Notes under the pieces: generated by a model | Told to the model about the DNA's origin: nothing | Seen by the model: the letters and a program-made list of their open reading frames with translations, nothing else | The model's database searches: none | Assembly: GCA_023362775.1 (NCBI GenBank) | Contig: JALMGJ010000011.1 | Location: 17,658,001 to 17,722,000, forward strand | Source of the DNA: Charina bottae | Taxonomy: Eukaryota; Chordata; Lepidosauria; Squamata; Charinaidae | Length of the DNA: 64,000 bases | Direction of reading: 5' to 3' | In this document: one piece after another, positions 43,761 to 54,621 of the stretch | How positions within the stretch are numbered: position 1 is the first letter of the stretch | How the letters are laid out: every line of letters starts with the position of its first letter | Translations under genes and position numbers: made by a program

Positions 43761-45080
43761 TTTAAAATAAACTTTATTAAAATTCTACACATAAAATAAA
43801 CATTAAAAAAACAATACAGAAACATATCCTGAAACAAACCTGCAAATACAAAACTAAACATCTAACTTAAAAAGCATATTGTCCACTTCCACCCTTCACT
43901 TTCCTCATGGATCCATTAACCATTTCTTATTCTTTTATACCATTGTAATCACTATTTAATTTTTCTGTATTCCCCCCTTATTTAATCTATAAAAGCCATT
44001 TATCATCAAGCTATTTTTCTCTACTTTTGTGATATAATCCATAAACAGACCCCAGTCTTTAATAAAGGCTTCTGTAGATTTCTCTCTCATTAGACATGTC
44101 AGTTTTGCCATCTCTACCAAGTCCATAACTTTAAATACCCAATCTTCAATATTTGGAGCTGCTTTATTTTTCCTTTTCTGCACATATAATAATCTTGCCA
44201 CAGTGATCATATACAACAATAAGACACTGTGCTTTTTACTCAGTTCTTCTTCCATAAACCCTAATAAGTACAGTTCTGGCTTCATCTGAAAAGAGAGTGC
44301 TATTTTCATCAAAGTCCTGTGGATCACCGATCAAAATTTTTTGGCCACTTCACAAGTCCACCACATGTAATAGATTCCATCCTCTTTTCCACATTTCCAA
44401 CATTACTGGAAATGTTCTTACACATTTGTTATAGTTTCACAGGTGTCAAATGCTATCTATACATCATTTTATTAAAAAATTCTCTTAAATTATTGCACAG
44501 AGTAAATATAATATTTTAGGCCACATTTCCCCCCAAACAACCATGCCAATACTGTGCCCAGAATTTAAAGGTAAAGGTTCCCCTCGCACATTTGTGCAGT
44601 CGTGTCTGACTCTAGGGGCCGGTGCTCATCTCCGTTTGTTAGCCGAAGAGCCAGCGTTGTCCGAAGACACTTCCACGGTCATGTGGCTGCATGATGCACG
44701 CGGAACGCTGTTACCTACCCACCGAAGTGGTACCTATTAATCTACTTGCATTTGCATGCTTTCGAATTGCTAGGTTAGCAAGAGCTGGAGCTAGTGTGGG
44801 AGCTCACTCCGCACGCAGGGCTAAGGATTCGAACCTCCGAACTTGCGATCTTCCGATCGACAAGCCTGGCGTCTTACCCACTGAGCCACCACGCCCCTTG
44901 CCCAGAATTTAGCATCCATCTAATACTACATTCTTTAACTTGTTCAGCTTCTGTAACATATTTTAACAGCAATTTATAAATTCTTGCGATTACATGTTTC
45001 TCATCTTTGCATAATTCTATTTCAAATTCATTCTTACTCCCTCCTATACGTCCTTGTTTCACATCCTTTTCAAATTGTGC
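43761..45080 (-). mobile_element. L1 LINE, 5'-truncated, interrupted by a SINE
   Basis: Minus-strand ORF2 C-terminus in two parts: 44899-45080 and 43761-44567. It includes SIRWMLNSGQ, a Cys/His block CWKCGKEDGIYYMWWTCE, and ARLLYVQKRKN...EDWVFKVMDLVEMAKLTCLM. A 20-bp duplication CAAAAAAGGCCCAAGGATTT flanks it (43741-43760 and 45081-45100), and the 3' side is A-rich. Confidence 0.85.
44568..44898 (-). repeat. Sauria-type SINE inside L1
   Basis: Complete inverted copy with a 13-bp duplication TGCCCAGAATTTA (44555-44567 and 44899-44911). Confidence 0.9.
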
Positions 45081-45149
45081 CAAAAAAGGCCCAAGGATTT
45101 GATGGAAAATAAATTAGACCTTTTTTTCTTCTCTCTGCTGTATCTAAGG

Positions 45150-45284
45150 CAGTGTGTCTCAAGCTTGGCAATTTTAAGATGTGCGGACTTCAACTCCCAG
45201 AATTCCCCAGCCAGCATGGCTGGCTGGAGAATTCTAGAAGTTGAAGTCCACACATCTTAAAATTGCCAAGCTTGAGAAACACTG
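45150..45284. mobile_element. Palindromic hAT MITE, complete
   Basis: CAGTGTGTCTCAAGCTTGGC to GAGAAACACTG, with an exact 8-bp duplication ATCTAAGG (45142-45149 and 45285-45292). Confidence 0.85.
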
Positions 45285-45349
45285 ATCTAAGGTTTTTAAA
45301 AATTCATGTTTTGCTGTGAGTAATATATCCTTGATATGGCATTTTTTAA

Positions 45350-46558
45350 AATATAAAATGTTTATTATTTTTTAGAACAAAGATAAAAAACTACAAAAAA
45401 AGGAAAAACACTACATACAAAAAGAATAACATTAAAAGTGCAAAAACAAAAAAGAAAAAACTTCTAAAAAATTACATATAAACAGGTGGCTTCCCGCTTT
45501 TCACAGCAAGAATATACAGCAATTTCCACAAACAAGCCCTTCCTCTAAGTCAAACCTTAATCACATTATTTCTATAAATCCTTCCAATATATAAATCTCT
45601 AATAAATTTGCTCCTTCCCCTTCAATCCCTTCCTTTTAAAAATAATCCATTTAATAATTCCCCCCCTTCTACTGCTATTCTATATATTTCTGTCTGCACA
45701 ATACACATCAAATTATAAAAACAAATAAATATTCTGCCTTTGTAATAAACAATCTTAACTCTATTAGATCTCTAAAACAGTATAAAACATATCTATCAAT
45801 ATCCTTTAAGTTTTACAAAACCCTATAAAGCAATCATATACTCAATCAGTCCAAATATATATTAGTTTTTATAAATTGTCTACTTATATAATTAACAATC
45901 TTAACCCTAATTATATTTAAAAACCAATATCTTTTAAGTCTTAGAAATCAAAAATCCTGTAAGTCAGATTAACCTCATTATCAGTCCAATTAAATATTCT
46001 TAATTTTTTTTTATCCCTTCTCAAAATATATCAGAGCATTCGGACATTTCAACAGCACAGCAACACTTTTTTTTAGAAAAATCTACAATAGCTTCAGAAA
46101 ATACAAAGTTTCCATCGAAAGAGAAAAAAACCTCCCACACAGTACATTCTTTTTTCCCAAAACATTGATCGAAATAGTCATAACATTTCAATCTAGAGTT
46201 CTCAGCCGAGCGCTTTTCAATTACCCCCACAACAGTAAAAACGCCATCTTTTCCTGTGTTTTCCTCTTGTTCCATCGTAGTATTTTCATATAATTGTTTC
46301 ATTTTGACCAAAATCTCCTCTTTAATGTCCCGAACAGTCTGTATGATAGTTTGGCAGTTCTTTAAAATAATATTTTCTTGCTGATAACGTAATTTTCTTA
46401 AATCTTCTTTAAACTCTTCCATCATTCAGATAGTAAATTATAACACACCCTAAGAAATTAACTCACAAAGATAGAGGTTAATGGATTAATCCTAAATTAA
46501 CCAAAAAAAAATATTCAGGCAGAGAATAGAAAAAAGTATACAGAGAGTACAGTTTAGA

Positions 46559-46616
<58 letters not shown>

Positions 46617-46631
46617 ATGTATGTATGTATG

Positions 46632-46676
<45 letters not shown>

Positions 46677-47250
46677 ACATACACATACACATACATACAT
46701 ACATACATACATACATACAAACACTTCATCCTTGGAACTCTGCCACCAAGATAACAACTGAAAGGCAGTATTCTATCTCTGAATATAACCCAAACTGGGA
46801 AGAAAGCCAAAACTTTTTTTTTAATTAAGAAACTCCAAAAATAACTATAGTCACCGAGAGATTACGTTTTTTCTTACTGTAAAAAACTTCTCTTAGGATA
46901 CAAAACTTAAAAAGCAAATTAGGTGTTTAAGATATGGAAAGGCTACGACTTATCTCCCTTTTAATATAAGGGAATGCAAACATAGGTTAGACAAGGTTAA
47001 ATCCCAGCCTCGCGGTGAGTCTTACCACTCGGTCGCAGACGCTGTCTACGAACTCCTGGCTACAACTCACCGTCTGGAGGACAGATGGGTCAATTCTCAC
47101 CGTTTTCCTTAATCTGGGAAAACACCTGGGGCTACAGAAAAACCAGTCTGTGCCCAAAAAAAACCCTCACGTTGCCAGCTCTGCCCGTGGAGCTCACAGG
47201 CAAAGTTGTTCAGCCGGCCATTTTCCACAGGAAGCTGTTGATACGGCATT
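45350..47250 (-). mobile_element. Candidate half-LINE: L1-derived element without ORF2
   Basis: Near-identical flanks TGATATGGCATTTTTT and TGATACGGCATTTTTT bound it. On the minus strand it begins with a GC-rich L1-like 5' region (47000-47235, TTCCTGTGGAAAATGGCCGG). It then has a 134-codon frame (46021-46425) whose start, MMEEFKEDLRKLRYQQEN onward, looks like a coiled coil, and an A-rich 3' end with AATAAA. No reverse transcriptase is present. The HAL1-like reading is inference. Confidence 0.5.
46559..46722. repeat. Compound self-complementary microsatellite
   Basis: (TG)n, then (TATG)n, (TA)n, ACACAT units and (CATA)n. The two halves are complementary, so it can fold as one hairpin. Frames across it are artefacts. 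Confidence 0.95.
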
Positions 47251-47392
47251 TTTTGAAAATTCTTAAATATATTTGCAGGGATTTAATGCATTATTTTGGA
47301 GGTTCACTTAGGAAAACAATTTCCCTTGGCCTTTTTTTTTAATTGCAGAAGCTACGATTGTTTGTTAGGTGATTTTAATTTTCCAGGTTTAA

Positions 47393-47587
47393 CTGTAGCT
47401 TGAATCATGTCAACTGGATTTCTATTTTCTCAGTGGAAACGTTTCGCTCCTTATCCAAGGAGCTTCTTCAGTCAGAAGCTCCTTGGATAAGGAGCGAAAC
47501 GTTTCCACTGAGAAAATAGAAATCCAGTTGACATGATTCAAGCTACAGACAATTCCACCTGGATGACTGAGAACCTTCATAGACATA
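47393..47587. mobile_element. Small palindromic Penelope-like insertion
   Basis: Inverted arms meet at about 47470 (CTTCTTCAGTCAGAAGCTCC). The right end GATGACTGAGAACCTTCATA is the same as in 15892-16558. A 13-bp duplication TTTCCAGGTTTAA flanks it (47380-47392 and 47588-47600). Confidence 0.6.
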
Positions 47588-47600
47588 TTTCCAGGTTTAA

Positions 47601-48416
47601 GTTTCTGACATAAAGTGTACCTTCCTTTTTGAATCAACAAAGACAAGTATTGCCTGCTGAAAATTAGTTTTCGTGGGCTATCTTGGAATCAATGTATTTT
47701 CCATCCTTTATAAGTTGTAGAATGCTAGGGTCCAAATACCTTGGGAAGTGCGAATTTTCCCCTCCTGCAATGTGAGCTTTAGAAAGGGCTGGATGCAACC
47801 CCAAACTGATCATAATCATGCTGAATTAACATCAGGGGAGGATCTAAGCTTGAAATGATTGATCTAAGCGTTTTGGTTGCAAACCTGGGTAGAGTATATT
47901 TTCTAGATCAGTTAATTGGATCAAGTTACAAATTATTGTTGTTTGAGGACTTGCAATCCAAGTAGTATTTCATTTCCCCAAAAGTACAAGGAAGCAGTAA
48001 AAATACCTTTTAACATCTAGTTATGTGCAGCCTGTGCATATTCTCCTTACCAATAAAATATCAAATATACCTATAATAGCTAGTTACACAATTAGATGTC
48101 TGAGAGAATAGGGAGACAATAGATGTAGAATCTGAGTGTCTGGTACCTGAACGTCAGTGGAAGGCCACTGTTAAAAAAGAAATTAGTAGGTTCAGCTAAC
48201 AGCTGGTGACATGGCATTACGAGCACAGACGATATCCGTTCTCCATCATTTATACAGGACAATCTGAAAGCTAACCTCTCTTTCTATATGTGAAAAAGCA
48301 TTCTGTACGGTGTATCTAGGATTGGTTTTGTTTAGTACATAAGCAATGTGTTCTGTTTTGGGTTCTCTGTTTCAGCTTTTCTAGATAGATTTACCGTAAT
48401 TAACAAGAGCTTATAG
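47601..48416. other. Downstream flank of PRF1, nothing recognised
   Basis: No clear minus-strand AATAAA for PRF1 was found here, so its 3' end is not placed. Confidence 0.4.
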
Positions 48417-48521
48417 CAGTGTTTCTCAACCTTGGCAATTTTAAGATGTGTGGACTTGCTGGCTGTGGAATTCTGGGAGTTGAAGTCCACATATCTTAAA
48501 GTTGCCAAGGTTGAGAAACTG
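48417..48521. mobile_element. hAT MITE, shortened
   Basis: CAGTGTTTCTCAACC to GTTGAGAAACTG, with an exact 8-bp duplication GCTTATAG (48409-48416 and 48522-48529). It sits about 120 bp after the PRF1 stop, probably in the 3' UTR. Confidence 0.8.
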
Positions 48522-48643
48522 GCTTATAGGAAAAAACCCAGGGCATGCTTTAAAAATAAGCAGTACCATGAATATCCAAAAGCTTCTTGTTTGAACAAAC
48601 CCTGTATTTTACCCTCTCAGGCAGCCTGTTTATATCATGGATT

Positions 48644-49766
48644 TCACTTTGCTCCACGTTGTAACAAGGCACCCCTATTGGGCTGCTGAGGGACATAATC
48701 CAAGCAGTAGGGCCCCCCCAGGAAGGGGCCACATTCCAAGTGATACTGAAAATCAAGGCGCCCGTGATCAAAGTAACAGACCTCACTATGAGGTCTCCCA
48801 GACCTGGGAGTTCGGTCACATGACCCCAGAAGGTCATCATCGTAACGGTTGTCTTCATCCCAGACTTGAATTCGGAGCTGGCTAGTCTCTCCCAAGCCCT
48901 GGATGTGCCCCAGATCCAAGTGGGTCATCCATACTGGGTTGTCATTATTCCAGACGGTGGATGTCTGGCTCCGAATCTCATGGAAGGACACCGTGACGTA
49001 GGCATCCGTCTGTGTGTTATAGTCTCCCCAGAGATCATGGGCGCGTTGTATCGTCACCGTTAGCTTGCTCTGGCCTCGCTCCCGGGAGCAGCACATGCTA
49101 TTGGTGTTGCTGTCGCTGGCGCACACGCAGGAGCAGGGGTCCCGAGCGCTGCGTTGAGTGCCAGGAGGACACGGCTGGGTGCAGTTCCTCCAAAGGGCCC
49201 TTTCTCTGATGTATTCGCTCACTGCCTGCCGCAACCCTTCCCGCTTTGGGTCGCCCTTGGGCACCAAGGTGTGGATGGGCCGCAGGGAGTAAGAGAGGAG
49301 GGCTGGCATAGACTTGAGGCCTTCCAACCACTCCCGGTAAGCTTCGGTGTTCAGATCGTTGGAAAAAAGCAAGTCGGTGTGTTTGTCCCCTCCCACAATC
49401 TCAGTGTGACGCTCATTGTAGGTCTGGTGGAAGCTCCCTTTAAAAGACTTTTTCTTCTTCAGCTCTTCACATGTACTGTAGGCTGCATTGAAGCCTGTTT
49501 TGCCATGCCCAATGTTGGCTGCGGCCTCAAGGCCTAGACAGTCTTTGACTTCATCAGCAGACACTCCATCCAGTGTTGTCTCACAGACCCGCAGGGCGGT
49601 CACGTCCCTCACACGTCCCCCCAAGTGAAGATGACTGATGAAATGAGTCCCGTAGGTTCCAATGAGCTGGCGATATTCCAGCTGGGAGACAGGTTGGTAC
49701 TTGGCGGGGAGACTGTTCAGGGCATGCTTGAAATGCCTGGTGAGTGTATGTTGGCTAATATGGAAG
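48644..49766 (-). CDS. PRF1: PRF1 coding exon 2
   Basis: CTTCCTTGTAG acceptor before 49766; stop TGA at 48646-48644. Carries the second part of MACPF, the EGF-like segment and the C2 domain on one exon, as in mammals. Confidence 0.95.
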
Positions 49767-52700
49767 CTACAAGGAAGAAGAAGACAATATGGATAGTGTG
49801 ACAGAACTTGGCAGGCTTCTCAACAAATTATAAAGGACTTTGATTATGGGGCATGGTGGCTCAGCGGGTAAGACGCCAGGCTTGTTGATCGGAAGATCGC
49901 AAGTTCAGAGGTTCGAATCCCTAGCCCTGCGTGCGGAGTGAGCTCCCGCACTCGCCCCAGCTCTTGCCAACCTAGCAATTTGAAAGCACGCAAATGCAAG
50001 TAGGTGAATAGGTACCACTTTGGTGGGATGGAAACAGCGTTCCACGTGCGTCATGCCGGCCTCATGACCGCGGAAGCGTCTTCGGACGACGCTGGCTCTT
50101 CGGCTAACAAACGGAGATGAGCACCGGCCCCTAGAGTCGGAGACGACTGCACAAATGTGCGGGGGCAACCTTTACCTTTACCTTTGATTCTGGATAAGCC
50201 TGTAAGGGCAGCAATCTTGCAGGATTGGTGACTAGTTAGATACTGAGATGTTCCCCATAACTGTCACCAAGATTTAAGCTGCCTAGAAAGAAGGTGGTTC
50301 CATTCCTAGAGAATTTTTCTAACAACCAGAGAAGGATATGTCCTCCCTGAGTTTGCCAAGTCCTTAAAAGAAGAGACCTTCACATCTTGTACCTTTCAAT
50401 TCCATACATCAGTTCTGCTCAGTCTGAGCAGACAAATATTTTCTGTTTGTGCTTAATCATATATTACTCAGCTAGATGAATCATTTATTACTCAGATGAT
50501 TATCTGGGGAGGATACCTTCACATGATCCATCGTTCATTGATCCTTTGTGATGTATCTTTTCTGGGGTTTTGACTGGTTTGTGATCACCTAAGAAAATTG
50601 ATTCCAGTTGGGCAGAATTAGAATTGGTTGGCAAGCTGGCACAGAAGGGATACTGTAGTGGTGAAGGTGCCGGACTAGTAGCAGGAAGACCCATATTCTA
50701 ATCCAACTTCAGCCATGGAAGCTCACTGGATGACTTCCATGTCCCTCTCTCTCAGCCCTACCAACCTCACAGGGTTGCTGTTGCGGGGGGGAGAGAGATA
50801 GGTCTTGTACCATCTTAAATATAAAAAGGTAAAGGTTCCCCCCGCACATTTGTGCAGTCGTGTCCGACTCTAGGGGCCGGTGCTCATCTCCGTTTGTTAG
50901 CTGAAGAGCCAGCGTTGTCCCAAAACGCTTCCACGGTCATGTGGCCGGCATGACGTGCGCGGAACGCTGTTACCTTCCCACCAAAGTGGTACCTATTCAT
51001 CTACTTCCATTTGCGTGCTTTCGAATTGCTAGGTTGGCAAGAGCTGGGGCGAGTGCGGGAGCTCACTCCGTCACGCAGGGCTAGGGATTCGAACCTCCGA
51101 ACTTGCGACCTTCCGATCGACAAGCCTGGCGTCTTACCTGCTGAGCCACATGTAAGCACGTATCAAATAAAAATACCAGTGCTAAGTGCTACCAGGGGAT
51201 AGTGAGAGATCTGAATTCAAATGGATCTCGAGCAAGATCCATCAAGAAACCTATTTGAACCAACGCATGAGTTTGCCTTTCTTCTGCTTTCTCTTATAGC
51301 CTTTTTACCTTTTGTACTGAAGGTGTATTACTAACTTTTTAAAGCTGTTCTGCGAATCTACAGTACGAAGAGCGGCATAAAAATGATTTTAATAAATAAT
51401 TGGGAGCCAGCACTACAGTGGAATTCTGCAGTCGGGAGAGAGGAAAATACTGTTGACTCAGTTTTACACTTCTGATGGAAATAATGACTCATCTCATTTG
51501 ACTGTTGGTAGGGCAAATTAGGATATTAATTGTTACTAATTACTATCCAGGCCTTAGCAGGTGGAAACATTTAGCTGAGTCAAGCCTGGTTAATATTTGG
51601 ATAGGAATTCCAGAGCTGCTGGTTAGATTAAGGCAGGGTTTCTCAACCAGGGTTCCATGGAAGCCTAGGGTCCAGCGAGAGGTCACTAGGGGTTCCCTGG
51701 GAGATCACGATTTATTTTAAAAAAAATTTCAAATTTGGGCAACTTCACATTAAAGAGGTAAGTTTCATTCTTTATTTTTAGTTTAAGGACACTGTTAAGG
51801 CATATACAGGCCTACCCATGAAACAAATACAATAATTTTATAACTTCTGGCCTATACTTGAGCCTGCAGTGACAAAATTGAAATGCTGCCCCCCAAAATT
51901 GCATGGATGCAGTCACCAGGCGTCAGTCTTGACTCAGAGATATTTTTAGCTTTACAAACTATCATCACCCTCATTGTCATCTTCCTACTCCACACGCTGC
52001 ATCCGTATTACATAAATATGGTTTCCAACCCTCCTATGAGGAAGGGTGCTGTCATTATTAATCATATCTCATCAATGAGGCATGCTTGAATCTGAGAGAG
52101 ACCTGGATACCTGTCAGGCAAGAAATCTGGACTTGGACCCTCATTCCTTTGCCCTTCCCCACAAGTTGCCCTCAAAACAACTACCACACAAAAGGACAAT
52201 TGTACTAAAGCCCCATAGGATTTCCCAGCCCTTATACAGGTAGTCCTTGCTTAACAACCATTTGTTTAGTAACAGTTCAGACTTACAACAGTGCTGGGAA
52301 AAATGACTTGTGACTGGTCCTCACACTTACAACTGTGGCAGCGTCCCCACGGTCATGTGATCACAATCTGGGCACTTGGCAACCGCTTCGCATTTATGAC
52401 CATTGCAGCATCCCATGGTCACGTGATCGCCACTTTTTACCTTCCTGGCTGGCTTCTGGCAAGCAAAATCAATGGGGGACTGGCTGATCCACTTAATGAC
52501 CACGTGCTTTGCTTAATGCCCTCAGTGATTCACTTAACAACTGCTGCAAAAAAGGTCGTAAAATCGGGTCGGATTCGCTTAATGACCACTTCACTTAGCA
52601 AGCGAAATTCTGGTCCCAATTGTCATTAAGCGAGGACTACCTGTACCTCCCCCATGCCTCCTTCACCTGTAATAAGAGCAGGAGACCTCGTGGCTTGCAA

Positions 52701-53223
52701 AACTGTACTTGTCTTGGTTACTCTTCTCCATGGTGAAGCCGGCCGTCTTGGAGTGGGATCCGGCCAGAGACATTTGGACCTGATTCCCAGGTTTCGCCTC
52801 TACGTCCAGTCCAGCCTTCCAGTCATTATTCACATCGGATGCTGCTTCCTGAACCACACCGATGCCAGAGCTCTGTAGGGAAGTGTGGACCTTCCTCTGA
52901 CACACAACTTTAGCTGTCCAGTCAGTGGCCGCCAAGGGAAGTCTCTGGAGTGGCCTCCCCTCCAGAAGAGGGTTCCGGCACAGGGTGCAGGTGCCATCAG
53001 CTCTCTGCCACCGATGCAGATCCAACACGTTGGCCGCCTTCTTCTCCAGCGTGGTGATGTCAAAGCCTTCTCCAGCCAAGCTGTAACCAGGCACAAAGTC
53101 ATTTTGCTCCTCGCATTCATCGGCTGTGCTGATCTGGCACTGGGGAGAGACCCTGGTCAAGAAGAGGAGGAGGAAGGGAAGCTGAAGGGTGAAGGCAGCA
53201 AAGATGGGCCTTGCCCCCAGCAT
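48644..53223 (-). CDS. PRF1: Perforin-1, complete (two coding exons)
   Basis: Pore-forming protein of cytotoxic-lymphocyte granules that opens target membranes for granzymes. Coding exons 53223-52667 and 49766-48644 join in phase 2 to 1680 nt, 559 residues (mammalian about 555). The ATG at 53223 follows a 3' splice site (CCCATGTAG at 53232), so a non-coding first exon lies upstream, as in mammalian PRF1. Features: signal peptide (about 1-29); MACPF domain with YGTHF at 224-228; Cys-rich EGF-like segment (381-412); C2 domain with calcium-binding Asp434, 440, 489, 491 and 497 conserved; C-terminal CLDYVPQ. No stop or frameshift. It faces STX4 tail-to-tail, unlike the mammalian PRF1 location, so it may be a non-mammalian paralogue or a relocated gene. 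Confidence 0.95.
49846..50181 (+). repeat. Sauria-type SINE
   Basis: Complete head-to-tail copy; an 8-bp CTTTGATT lies on both sides (49838-49845 and 50182-50189). Confidence 0.85.
50655..50822 (+). repeat. tRNA-derived SINE, diverged
   Basis: TACTGTAGTGGTGAAGGTGC head and AGCCCTACCAACCTCACAGG body of the family at 18675-18900. The next SINE has inserted at its end. Confidence 0.5.
50825..51152 (-). repeat. Sauria-type SINE
   Basis: Inverted copy beginning with AAAGGTAAAGGTTCCCCCCG; it lacks the last bases of its 5' head. Confidence 0.85.
51637..51873. mobile_element. hAT-like MITE (second family), truncated
   Basis: CAGGGTTTCTCAACCAGGGT, then GGTCACTAGGGGTTCCCTGG and the TACAGGCCTACCCATGAAAC interior shared with 61836-62144. 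The right terminal repeat is missing. Confidence 0.65.
52236..52646. mobile_element. pogo/Tigger-like MITE, full length
   Basis: 411 bp with terminal repeats CAGGTAGTCCTTGCTTAACA and CATTAAGCGAGGACTACCTG, bordered by TA. The interior has repeated GCAGC/TCACGTGATC phrases. It ends 21 bp from the PRF1 exon 1 donor, inside the intron. Confidence 0.8.
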
Positions 53224-53231
53224 GGTTAACC
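52667..53231 (-). CDS. PRF1: PRF1 coding exon 1 (with 8 nt of 5' UTR)
   Basis: Acceptor at 53232, start codon 53223-53221, donor GTGAAG after 52667. Encodes the signal peptide and first MACPF half with CTLCRNPL and the INNDW-like VNNDWKAGLDV and VAGSHSK-like SLAGSHSK motifs. An upstream in-frame ATG at 53280 lies before the acceptor and is intronic. Confidence 0.94.
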
Positions 53232-53319
53232 CTACATGGGAAAGAAAAAGGGACTGTGAATTCCAAAGGAGAAGCTGCATTAAAAACTAGATTTCAAAGA
53301 GGAGCTGTGGTCATCAGTT

Positions 53320-53392
53320 ATAGCCGCCTAGAGTCCTCCGTTAGGGAGGGGATAGGCGGGGTATAAATATAAGTATAAATAAATAAATAACA
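53320..53392 (+). repeat. CR1/L2-type LINE 3' tail
   Basis: GCCGCCTAGAGTCCTCCGTT, then GGATAGGCGGGGTATAAATA and an (AATA)n tail. Confidence 0.7.
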
Positions 53393-54030
53393 CTGGGTGG
53401 GAAAGACACAGTAGAATTAGTTTAAGGATTTTTTCCCCCATGCATGCTGTGGGAATGGCCACTCTTTTTGAAAGGGGTCAGAGAAATTCTTAATAATTAC
53501 AGTATTAGGTGTCTAAAGCACCTATGTTCAACCAACAGCCACCAAAACAAGGCGTCTAAGTTCAGTCCAGATGTACAAAGTCAAGAGGTCTATCCTGATA
53601 CCCTTGTTAAGTGTCAAATGAATCTCTGGCCGTCTTCCATAAGTTGCTGTTATCCAGATAACTTGGGATCTCAATTTCTAGTAAGCTGAAGATAGCCGGG
53701 AATTCCAAGGCTTGAATTTCCAGCCCATCTGGATGACACCAGGTTGGTAAAGGCTGACCTGCCACTTCCCTTGTAAAGACACTACGTTTTTGAGAAGGAA
53801 CAGAAGCAGCAAGAGACAGCATGGCTTTGCTCACAGTTTCCTGGTTATATGTTCTGAATTTACAGACATGTGCTTCCTCACTACCACTTTCCAAACCAGC
53901 CACACAAAATAGTCTTAAATCTGAATTCTCCACATTTGAAAGCATAGGCTTCAGTATGGGGCTTAAGAACATTTGTAAACTCTTCTAGGTCCCCCCTCCT
54001 CCTAGCCTTTTTAAATCAAACTGAGACCCG
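53393..54030. other. Upstream of PRF1, nothing recognised
   Basis: Would hold the PRF1 non-coding exon or promoter if compact; neither could be identified. Confidence 0.35.
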
Positions 54031-54032
54031 CC

Positions 54033-54185
54033 ATGCTGCAGTGGTTAAGATGTTGGGTAAGGAAGGGGGTTCAAGTCCAGCCTCAACCACGGAGCCTTAA
54101 CCTGGGTGATAGGGGGCCAGTCATTCTCTCTCGGCCCAACCTACCTTGCAGGGCTGTTGTGGAGAAAAATAGGAGGAGGAAGCCC
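54033..54185 (+). repeat. tRNA-derived SINE
   Basis: CATGCTGCAGTGGTTAAGAT head, GGTTCAAGTCCAGCC box B, and TACCTTGCAGGGCTGTTGTG body. Confidence 0.6.
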
Positions 54186-54189
54186 TACA

Positions 54190-54575
54190 CATGCCAAATT
54201 GAGCTCAATGAAAGTCAGGATGTACATTAAATTAATCAGTATGTTAAAGATCAGTTGGTACTCCAAAGCCACAATCGTCAATCCTTCTCAGTCTGGCCAG
54301 GAAAGAAAGCCTCTTTTACATGCAGAAATCAGCAGATGAAAACAGCTTTGTCACATCAGGATCTCCAAGGAATCACCCCACAATTGCCCCAGATCAACCT
54401 GCCGTTCAAGGCACAGCTAGAAGAATCTAACAGAAGAGTTCAGTCTGACAGCTGAGAGAGGATGCTTGTTAAAACTGATCAGGATTCCCAAACTGGTTTC
54501 TGCCCATCCTAATTAGAGCAAAGAATAACTGAACCATTCCACTCACTGCAATTTTACTTCCATATTTCTTCTCCC

Positions 54576-54621
<46 letters not shown>

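Larger units (their letters stand above)
49767..52666 (-). other. PRF1: PRF1 coding intron
   Basis: A 2.9-kb GT-AG intron carrying two Sauria SINEs in opposite orientations, part of another SINE, a hAT MITE piece and a pogo-like MITE that reaches to within 21 bp of the exon 1 donor. 50190-50650 and 51153-51630 show nothing recognised. Confidence 0.9.

Noticed and set aside
44691..44912. Recurring protein-like frame (VVPINLLAFACFRIARLARAG) near 2.7, 12.7, 44.7, 50.0 and 51.0 kb
   Set aside because: It is the antisense reading of the Sauria-type SINE and follows the SINE wherever it occurs.
46492..46828. Several frames of repeated Cys-Val, Tyr-Ile or Thr-His
   Set aside because: They are translations of a compound microsatellite in all frames.
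52236..52646. Ordered CACGTGATC phrases as a regulatory array of PRF1
   Set aside because: They are internal to a pogo-like MITE present elsewhere in the window.
53224..53280. Upstream in-frame ATG extending perforin by 19 residues
   Set aside because: A consensus 3' splice site lies between it and the real start, and the residues after the second Met form the proper signal peptide.
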